Below are positions 14,823 to 19,236 of a stretch of DNA of 19,236 bases, one piece after another. Source of the stretch: Candidatus Pacearchaeota archaeon (GTDB lineage: Archaea > Nanobdellota > Nanobdellia > Pacearchaeales > GW2011-AR1). The position numbers and the translations under genes are program-made. The stretch is from the NCBI GenBank assembly GCA_002686355.1, contig NZBV01000029.1, forward strand, positions 1-19,236, read 5' to 3'. The notes below the pieces were generated by a model that was not told the origin of the DNA, searched no databases, and saw nothing but the letters and a program-made list of their open reading frames with translations. The first letter of the stretch is position 1. Each line of letters begins with the position of its first letter.

Positions 14823-15226
14823 TTTTCTAAACTCCCTATATATTCTTTTAGATGAGCTTTACTCCTAAACTTTCTATTTCGAATCCTCTTTCTAATCTCT
14901 TTGACTTCTTCAGCACTTAACTCCCCCTTCTTCTTCAATTCAGCAACATAACCTCTTAGTCTTCTAGTCATAATGACATATTCCTGTTTTCTTTTATTGA
15001 CTTTTTTCTTTATTTTTCCAGGGCTTTTTTTCTTCCCCTTCTTTACAATCTTTTTCCTCCCACGGATTTCTTTGACGATTATAGCACCTTCTTTTTTCAA
15101 ATCCTTGATATCTTGCTTTGTTATTGCTTCTTTAATCTCTTCTAGTCTCGACTGCACAAAATTAACTCTCCTTTTTCCAGCTCCCAAGACTCTTACAGCA
15201 AGTTCTTTCTTTTTTCTTAGGTTCAT
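14819..15226 (-). CDS. rpl19e: 50S ribosomal protein eL19
   Basis: A 135-residue, almost entirely helical, highly basic protein of the archaeal/eukaryotic large subunit. Family strings are LRKKKELAVRVLGAGKRRV at the start, the ITKQDIKDLKKEGAIIVK helix, the basic KGKKKSPGKIKKKVNKRK bend, and IRKRIRNRKFRSKAHLKEYI near the end. Four-base overlaps with eL32 and uL18 indicate coupled translation. Absence of this protein from Bacteria supports the archaeal assignment. Confidence 0.95.
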   Translation of the reverse strand: MNLRKKKELAVRVLGAGKRRVNFVQSRLEEIKEAITKQDIKDLKKEGAIIVKEIRGRKKIVKKGKKKSPGKIKKKVNKRKQEYVIMTRRLRGYVAELKKKGELSAEEVKEIRKRIRNRKFRSKAHLKEYIGSLEK

Positions 15227-15642
15227 TTCTTCTCCCTCGCGATTTTCTTTTGTTTAACTTTTTTTTCAGTTTCTTTCTTTACTTTCTTTTTTCTCTCTAC
15301 TTTTTTTAAAAATTTCTTAGCATTTATATTTGAAACTATGATACCTTTCTCTTTGGCTTTTTCCACAATCTCTATTCTTTTTTTCTTCCCGACTTTTCCA
15401 ACAATCACTGATTTCCCTTTTACAATTTTTTCTAAATCAGAAACGTTCTTTACTATCTTTAAATCTTTTTTATCAATCTTTGATTTTTTATAACTAATAC
15501 TGACAACTTTTAGATAACCTTTTCTTTTTTCTCGCATCTTATTGTCCCTCCCAGTTGGTCTTCTCCACTTCTGCTTTTTCTTCCTTCCTTTCCCAAGTTT
15601 TGAAAGAAGGTTCCCCTGCCGTCGTAAAAACTTTTTAGGCAT
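15223..15642 (-). CDS. rpl32e: 50S ribosomal protein eL32
   Basis: A 139-residue eL32. The signature is KFLRRQGNLLSKLGK, then KWRRPTGRDNKMREKRKGYL near 26-45, followed by the conserved fold that includes SVIVGKVGKKKRIEIVEKAK. After about residue 108 the protein ends in a low-complexity Lys/Glu/Val tail of about 30 residues (KKVERKKKVKKETEKK and similar). The ATG shares one base with the uL6 stop. The basic tail is probably an rRNA-interacting extension. Confidence 0.94.
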   Translation of the reverse strand: MPKKFLRRQGNLLSKLGKGRKKKQKWRRPTGRDNKMREKRKGYLKVVSISYKKSKIDKKDLKIVKNVSDLEKIVKGKSVIVGKVGKKKRIEIVEKAKEKGIIVSNINAKKFLKKVERKKKVKKETEKKVKQKKIAREKK

Positions 15643-16184
15643 TATATCTCCCTCCCGGCTTTATGAGTTATGAAAATACCGTCCTGAAAAACCCTCCTAT
15701 CTTTTCCTTTTACTTTTGTGGCTTTTTCAAAATTTGCAGCAGCTTGCCCTGCAAGCTCTTTGTCAACCGAAGAAACAGTTATCTCCTGTCCTTTAACCTC
15801 GACCTCAACACCTTCAGGCATTTTCGCCTTTCTTGGAATTTTTTCTCCTAAAAAATTCTTAATAATCACTTCACTATCCCTGGCTTCAACAGTTATGGGA
15901 AAATGACTAAAGCAAACCTTCAACCTGTATTCAAATTTTTCTTTAACACCTTTTATCATGTTTTTAAGGTGAGTAGCAAGAGTGTTCATTATTTTCTTTT
16001 CTTTTTTTGTAGCTTTTTGATGTGAGACAATTATCTCTCTGTCCTTTTTCTCAACTTTAAGATTCGCAAAATTAAATTTTCTTTTAAATTCTCCTTCACT
16101 TCCTTTCGCACTCACGAAACTTCCGTCCATTTGTACTTCCACCCCTTCAGGGATTTCTATTTTTTGTTCTAATGCTTTTTTCAT
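15642..16184 (-). CDS. rpl6: 50S ribosomal protein uL6
   Basis: A 180-residue uL6 with the two repeated alpha/beta domains. Domain 1 starts IEIPEGVEVQMDGSFVSAKG and contains NTLATHLKNMIKGV. Domain 2 has CFSHFPITVEARDSEVIIKNFLGEK split around 90-115, then MPEGVEVEVKGQEITVSSVD and the end KGKDRRVFQDGIFI. A Shine-Dalgarno-like GGAG at 16194-16197 lies 9 bases upstream, inside the end of the preceding 56-residue ORF. It binds near the sarcin-ricin and factor-binding region of the large subunit. Confidence 0.96.
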   Translation of the reverse strand: MKKALEQKIEIPEGVEVQMDGSFVSAKGSEGEFKRKFNFANLKVEKKDREIIVSHQKATKKEKKIMNTLATHLKNMIKGVKEKFEYRLKVCFSHFPITVEARDSEVIIKNFLGEKIPRKAKMPEGVEVEVKGQEITVSSVDKELAGQAAANFEKATKVKGKDRRVFQDGIFITHKAGREI

Positions 16185-16188
16185 ATTA

Positions 16189-16359
16189 TTATTCTCCTAC
16201 CAACAAAATAACTTTTCTTATTGCTGAATTTTTTTTAAACTCTTTTTTTAAAACATCTAATCTACTATGCATCAACCGAGTTGAGTTTTCTTTGTCAAGT
16301 TCACCACTTTTTGTATAATCAATATTTTGTTCTAATCTGAGAGATAATTTTTCTTTCAT
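16189..16359 (-). CDS. small unrecognised protein between uS8 and uL6
   Basis: A 56-residue ORF beginning MKEKLSLRLEQNIDYTKSGE and ending SAIRKVILLVGE. Its ATG is one base after the uS8 stop, the same spacing seen at uS17/uL14, uL14/uL24 and uS14/uS8, and its stop is four bases before uL6. The composition (charged, Leu/Lys/Glu, no cysteine or membrane segment) suggests a small helical protein. A start three residues into uS8 (16377) is possible but less natural. uS8 and uL6 are normally adjacent in archaea, so this is an insertion. It contains the uL6 Shine-Dalgarno site, so selection on that site alone could maintain part of it. I do not recognise a family. Confidence 0.55.
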   Translation of the reverse strand: MKEKLSLRLEQNIDYTKSGELDKENSTRLMHSRLDVLKKEFKKNSAIRKVILLVGE

Positions 16360-16360
16360 C

Positions 16361-16741
16361 TTAATAAAAATAAGCAATCAAACTTCCTCCGATTTTTTTC
16401 TGTTGAGCTTCTTCGTGAGTTAGAAGTCCTTTGTTAGTTGAGATAATTATTGTTCCAATGTTTCTGGCAGGAAGATATCGTCTTCGGTATTTTTCAATCT
16501 GCTCAATCTTGCATGTAAACCGCGGTTTGATTGCCTTACACTCTGTCAAATCCCCAATTGTTATTTCCATAGATTTGTCCTTGCTGTTAATCTTATATTT
16601 CTTAATTGTGTTTTTCTGCTTCATGATTTTCAATATTTCAATAAGAAGGGTTGAAATCTTGTTGATTTTAACAGAGTTCTTTCTAGCTTTTCTTGCATTC
16701 CAAATCATATTCAATCCATCAGCAACTACATCATGTGACAT
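16361..16741 (-). CDS. rps8: 30S ribosomal protein uS8
   Basis: A 126-residue uS8 starting MSHDVVADGLNMIWNARKAR. The open frame extends 12 codons upstream into uS14, but uS8 proteins begin at this motif and the ATG at 16741 is one base after the uS14 stop, so it is preferred. The C-terminal half has RRRYLPARNIGTIIISTNKG and LLTHEEAQQKKIGGSLIAYFY, the archaeal form of the rRNA-binding S-T-x-K-G / T-H-x-x-A motif. uS8 binds the central domain of 16S rRNA and is an early assembly protein. Confidence 0.95.
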   Translation of the reverse strand: MSHDVVADGLNMIWNARKARKNSVKINKISTLLIEILKIMKQKNTIKKYKINSKDKSMEITIGDLTECKAIKPRFTCKIEQIEKYRRRYLPARNIGTIIISTNKGLLTHEEAQQKKIGGSLIAYFY

Positions 16742-16742
16742 T

Positions 16743-16973
16743 TTAACTAAATTTCCTAAAGCCGATTTCTTCTGCAATTTCTCTGAAACAGTGTCGGCAT
16801 AAATTTAATCCATACGATTTTATATGTGCGCCAAATCTTCGGCATCTTTCACACTTTTGCACAGCAAGACCTATTTTTCTGTCTTTTGGTTTGTTGTGCT
16901 TGAGGAATTTTGCCTTTATCTGTGGCTTTTTTTCAAGTTGCTTTAACATTTTTCTCCAATCACTTGCTGTCAT
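16743..16973 (-). CDS. rps14: 30S ribosomal protein uS14, zinc-binding form
   Basis: A 76-residue zinc-type uS14. The core is QKCERCRRFGAHIKSYGLNL followed by CRHCFREIAEEIGFRKFS, with zinc ligands C41, C44, C59 and C62. Archaeal uS14 is usually about 50-55 residues; here about 22 extra residues (MTASDWRKMLKQLEKKPQIK) precede it. A Shine-Dalgarno-like GTGAT lies just before the ATG at 16973, supporting the longer start. It sits 11 bases after uL5. Confidence 0.94.
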   Translation of the reverse strand: MTASDWRKMLKQLEKKPQIKAKFLKHNKPKDRKIGLAVQKCERCRRFGAHIKSYGLNLCRHCFREIAEEIGFRKFS

Positions 16974-16984
16974 TTTATCACTTT

Positions 16985-17488
16985 TTATTCAAACTTCGTT
17001 CCAAAGTTGTCCTCCATGAATTTGATTATTTCTTCTGGTTGAATTCTTTGCCTTGAAGGGATTTTGCCTTTTTTTATCTTCTTCAATCTAGTTCTCTTCC
17101 CTGCTCTTTTAAGAACAACAGTCACATCAAAACCCCTAATTCCAATCTCTCTTTGGTATTCAATCCCAGGAATTTCAATATACTCCCCTATTCCAAATGA
17201 AAAATTATTTTCACTTATCTGTTTCTTCTTTAAAATATTGTCAACTGTTACAAACATCTTTTTCAAAAATTCTTCTGCACCTTTTCTTAGTGTGACGACA
17301 GCTCCGGTCTCAAGCCCAGGTCTTATACTAAAGCTAGGGATTCTCCTTTTTGTTTTCATTTTCGCAGGCTTTCTCCCTGTTAAAAATTCCAAGAGCTTGT
17401 AACCCTTTTCCAACTCATCTCCAATTCCCCCTACACTAAGAACAACCTTCTCTATTTTTATTTTTCTCATTGGGTTCTCTTTAGGCAT
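16985..17488 (-). CDS. rpl5: 50S ribosomal protein uL5
   Basis: A 167-residue archaeal uL5, which binds 5S rRNA in the central protuberance. Recognisable parts are NPMRKIKIEKVVLSVGGIGD at 5-24, LTGRKPAKMKTKRRIPSFSI, the RPGLETGAVVTLR turn, SFGIGEYIEIPGIEY and GIRGFDVTVVLKRAGKR. A clear Shine-Dalgarno GGAGG (17498-17502, minus strand) is 9 bases upstream of the ATG at 17488. An internal ATG at residue 7 is where many homologues begin. The 77-base gap to eS4 is occupied by a 27-residue ORF that overlaps this start by 8 bases. Confidence 0.96.
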   Translation of the reverse strand: MPKENPMRKIKIEKVVLSVGGIGDELEKGYKLLEFLTGRKPAKMKTKRRIPSFSIRPGLETGAVVTLRKGAEEFLKKMFVTVDNILKKKQISENNFSFGIGEYIEIPGIEYQREIGIRGFDVTVVLKRAGKRTRLKKIKKGKIPSRQRIQPEEIIKFMEDNFGTKFE

Positions 17489-17564
17489 TTTTTTCAGCCT
17501 CCCTTAATAATGCTACTATCCTTTCCCTTTTCTCAATCCTCGGACTAATTAAAGATAAATGCAT
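17481..17564 (-). CDS. possible 27-residue leader-like ORF between eS4 and uL5
   Basis: An ORF beginning one base after the eS4 stop and ending 8 bases inside uL5, encoding MHLSLISPRIEKRERIVALL plus seven more residues (REAEKNA). It is helix-prone and charged. It contains the uL5 Shine-Dalgarno site and could couple uL5 translation to eS4. At the overlap there is a run of seven A's: removing one base would fuse it in frame to uL5, so a homopolymer error or an N-terminal extension of uL5 is an alternative. Family unknown, and it may be chance. Confidence 0.35.
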   Translation of the reverse strand: MHLSLISPRIEKRERIVALLREAEKNA

Positions 17565-17565
17565 T

Positions 17566-18216
17566 TTATTCAACCACCATAATTTGTTTAATTAAAACAT
17601 TAATTTCTTTTCCTTCAAGATTTAACTTTGCCATTTTTCTTTCGGGTTTTAATTTTTCCAAAAACCCTCCTTTTCCAGCGTGTTTACCCTCAACAATAAC
17701 AATCTTGACTTTATCTGTCAATGGCAGGCATTTTTCTATTTTCTTTTTCTTGAAGTTAATAACAACAGAATCCCCTACATTACACTTAGTATCAGAGAGA
17801 AAATTCTTTCCATCATAAAGATTCAATTGAATTTTTTTTCTTTTGAGAATTCTCTTATCTACGACTTTTGTTACCTTGAAATTCGTTTCTTTTTCCTGAA
17901 TCTCTTCAAGAGAATATTTCCCATTAGAAGACAACCCCAGCCGGTAATACTTTTCCGCTGGCACAATACTTATTGTGTCAAACAACAAGGCAGATTGTCT
18001 GTCGTCTTTTACAATTTTACTGTTCAAAAGAATTTGTTTCGCATGCAATGCCTTCTTTGACTCCTTTCTGTTCTGGCATATTTTCAACATATCTCTTAGA
18101 ACCACTAATATCGGAACTCCTCTCGTTGGGCTAAAACTTGGGCTAACTACAAATTTTGTTCCCTTCCTTGGTATTGGCCATCTTTTTGAAACTTTTTGCC
18201 TTTTTAGATGCGTCAT
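17566..18216 (-). CDS. rps4e: 30S ribosomal protein eS4
   Basis: A 216-residue eS4 of the archaeal/eukaryotic small subunit. The S4-like RNA-binding part has MTHLKRQKVSKRWPIPRKGT, SFSPTRGVPILVVLRDMLK and the domain QILLNSKIVKDDRQ. After it comes the eS4 central domain (FDTISIVPAEKYYRL). A C-terminal KOW-like segment contains VEGKHAGKGGFLEKLKPERK. Length is a little below the usual 235-245. It overlaps uL24 by four bases (ATGA). Confidence 0.95.
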   Translation of the reverse strand: MTHLKRQKVSKRWPIPRKGTKFVVSPSFSPTRGVPILVVLRDMLKICQNRKESKKALHAKQILLNSKIVKDDRQSALLFDTISIVPAEKYYRLGLSSNGKYSLEEIQEKETNFKVTKVVDKRILKRKKIQLNLYDGKNFLSDTKCNVGDSVVINFKKKKIEKCLPLTDKVKIVIVEGKHAGKGGFLEKLKPERKMAKLNLEGKEINVLIKQIMVVE

Positions 18217-18635
18217 TTTCCTTCCTCTCTAACTTTCTTTTTAGTATTTTCCATTTTCTTTTTCTCAATTTTCCTTATGCGCTTCTTGTCATCCAGGTTT
18301 AATTGAGCAATCTGGAGATTTGAAGGTCTGATTGGAATATTCACTTTTGAGCCATCTGTCTTTTTTCTCTGAATTCCTTCAATATAAATTTTCTGCATTT
18401 TAGTCCTGGTTTGTGTAACCTTGCCTTGTTTCTTACTGAACTTTCCCCTCATGATCTTCACAACATCTCCTTTCGCAACAATTATGTTCCTTTTTCCATA
18501 TTTCTTTCTCAATTCTTTTGACAAGTTGACACTCAAAAGTTTTCTCTTAATGTGCAGCGGAGCATTTGCTAAATATTTTCTCTGTTTCCGAGGTTGTTTA
18601 CTTGCTTTCCATTTTGTTGAAAATTTTTGTTTCAT
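18213..18635 (-). CDS. rpl24: 50S ribosomal protein uL24
   Basis: A 140-residue archaeal uL24. The N-terminus FSTKWKASKQPRKQRKYLAN and APLHIKRKLLSVNLSKELRK is the archaeal/eukaryotic type. The KOW motif is GDVVKIMRGKFSKKQGKV at about 56-73. IYIEGIQRKKTDGSKVNIPI and RPSNLQIAQLNLDDKKR follow, with a Lys/Glu-rich tail. One base separates it from uL14. It initiates large-subunit assembly near the tunnel exit. Confidence 0.96.
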   Translation of the reverse strand: MKQKFSTKWKASKQPRKQRKYLANAPLHIKRKLLSVNLSKELRKKYGKRNIIVAKGDVVKIMRGKFSKKQGKVTQTRTKMQKIYIEGIQRKKTDGSKVNIPIRPSNLQIAQLNLDDKKRIRKIEKKKMENTKKKVREEGK

Positions 18636-18636
18636 C

Positions 18637-19038
18637 TTAAACGACTATCTTAGCGATTTTACCAACACTTGACCATCGCTCTAAAACCTCCCTTGCAATT
18701 GGTCCTTTGATTTGAGTGCCTTTTGGATTTCCCTTGTCATCCTTTAAAATTGCAACTGCATTATCTTCAAACGCAATTCTTTCTCCTGTCTTTCTTCTCC
18801 ATGCCTTTTTCTGCCGGATTATTACTGCATCAAAAATCTTCCCTTTCATATCTGGAATTCCTTTTCTTATACTAACTTTTACCCAATCTGCGACTTTTGC
18901 ATAACCCTGCCTCCGCTTCGTGGTCTTTCCTTTTTTCACACTTACCAGTTTTGCAATCTTCCCTCCACTATTGTCTGCAACCTGTAGATATGCTCCTAGA
19001 TTAAATGCTCTTGTTGGTTTAGCACTCACTGGTTTCAT
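18637..19038 (-). CDS. rpl14: 50S ribosomal protein uL14
   Basis: A 133-residue uL14. Diagnostic pieces are GAYLQVADNSGGKIAKLVSV, the basic VKVSIRKGIPDMKGKIFDAV stretch, IIRQKKAWRRKTGERIAFED, and NAVAILKDDKGNPKGTQIKG followed by PIAREVLERW. The length and internal order are normal. It starts one base after the uS17 stop. uL14 lies at the subunit interface and, in archaea, is a contact site of initiation factor aIF6. Confidence 0.97.
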   Translation of the reverse strand: MKPVSAKPTRAFNLGAYLQVADNSGGKIAKLVSVKKGKTTKRRQGYAKVADWVKVSIRKGIPDMKGKIFDAVIIRQKKAWRRKTGERIAFEDNAVAILKDDKGNPKGTQIKGPIAREVLERWSSVGKIAKIVV

Positions 19039-19039
19039 T

Positions 19040-19236
19040 TTAATTTTCTTTCTCTTCCTGATTTAATTTTTCAATAACCACAAAGTGGATAATCTTGCTT
19101 AATGGACGGCATTCCTGAATCTTAATCAAGTCTCCAATATCAACTTTTTTTTCCATGCACTCAGGAAGCCGGGCATGGATCTTTGTCCTTAATCTTGTAT
19201 ATCTCTCATATTTTCTGATATAAATCATTCTTTCAA
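19040..19236 (-). CDS. rps17: 30S ribosomal protein uS17, C-terminal part
   Basis: The C-terminal 65 codons or so of uS17; the frame stays open to the window edge, so the ATG at 19228 is internal. Family strings are RKYERYTRLRTKIHARLPEC, then VDIGDLIKIQECRPLSKIIH and FVVIEK, which match the archaeal uS17 end (G-D-x-V-x-I-x-E-C-R-P-L-S-K). Roughly the N-terminal 40-45 residues are missing to the right. uS17 heads the visible part of the operon, where uL29 or aRNase P component 1 would normally lie upstream. Confidence 0.93.
   Translation of the reverse strand, partial: ERMIYIRKYERYTRLRTKIHARLPECMEKKVDIGDLIKIQECRPLSKIIHFVVIEKLNQEEKEN

Noticed and set aside
16361..16777. Longer uS8 start 12 codons upstream
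   Set aside because: The extra residues overlap the uS14 end, are unlike uS8, and the ATG at 16741 has the operon's usual one-base spacing.
1..19236. CRISPR array, insertion sequence or prophage
   Set aside because: No regularly spaced repeats, transposase or integrase frames, or terminal inverted repeats were seen.

Overview
The window looks like a chromosomal segment of a small-genome, AT-rich archaeon. The ribosomal gene order (uS17-uL14-uL24-eS4-uL5-uS14-uS8-uL6-eL32-eL19-uL18-uS5-uL30-uL15-secY), the archaea/eukaryote-only proteins eS4, eL32 and eL19, prefoldin alpha, an Oxa1/EMC3-type DUF106 protein, AglB and TATA-type promoters all point to Archaea. The compact uL30, the short eIF2B-like R15P-isomerase homologue and the very tight gene packing suggest a DPANN lineage (Woesearchaeota/Pacearchaeota-like). 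That last placement is inference from memory of such genomes, not a computed result.

Right half (about 10.9-19.2 kb, all minus strand): one long ribosomal protein operon that begins beyond the right edge (uS17 is cut) and ends with secY. Junctions are extremely tight: ATGA or TAATG overlaps, or single-base gaps. Three short unrecognised ORFs (27, 56 and 57 codons) sit exactly in junctions at eS4/uL5, uS8/uL6 and uL15/secY. uS5 carries a roughly 110-residue acidic extension and uL30 lacks the usual archaeal middle segment. After secY, a separate leaderless promoter drives a DUF106 (YidC/EMC3-like) insertase and prefoldin alpha.

Middle (about 7.75-10.07 kb): an R15P isomerase/eIF2B-like gene on the plus strand is divergent from a SpoIIM-family membrane protein. 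Each has a TATA box about 26 bases ahead of its ATG, so both mRNAs are probably leaderless. The gap downstream of the SpoIIM gene holds two adjacent predicted hairpins behind a TATA-like element, a candidate small RNA or terminator.

Left half (about 0.4-7.75 kb, minus strand): a protein N-glycosylation / cell-surface glycan cluster. It starts with a 43-residue zinc ribbon from a leaderless promoter, followed by AglB oligosaccharyltransferase, a GlcNAc-1-phosphate transferase (Alg7/AglH type), an AglD/UPF0104-type flippase-like membrane protein and a GT2 glycosyltransferase. A B12-binding-type radical SAM protein follows with its own promoter. Together these would initiate a lipid-linked glycan, extend or translocate it and transfer it to protein; the radical SAM enzyme's role is unknown. 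The first ~300 bases hold overlapping frame-broken coding fragments on the plus strand that resemble a decayed DUF457-type membrane protein. No tRNA, rRNA, CRISPR array or insertion sequence was seen.
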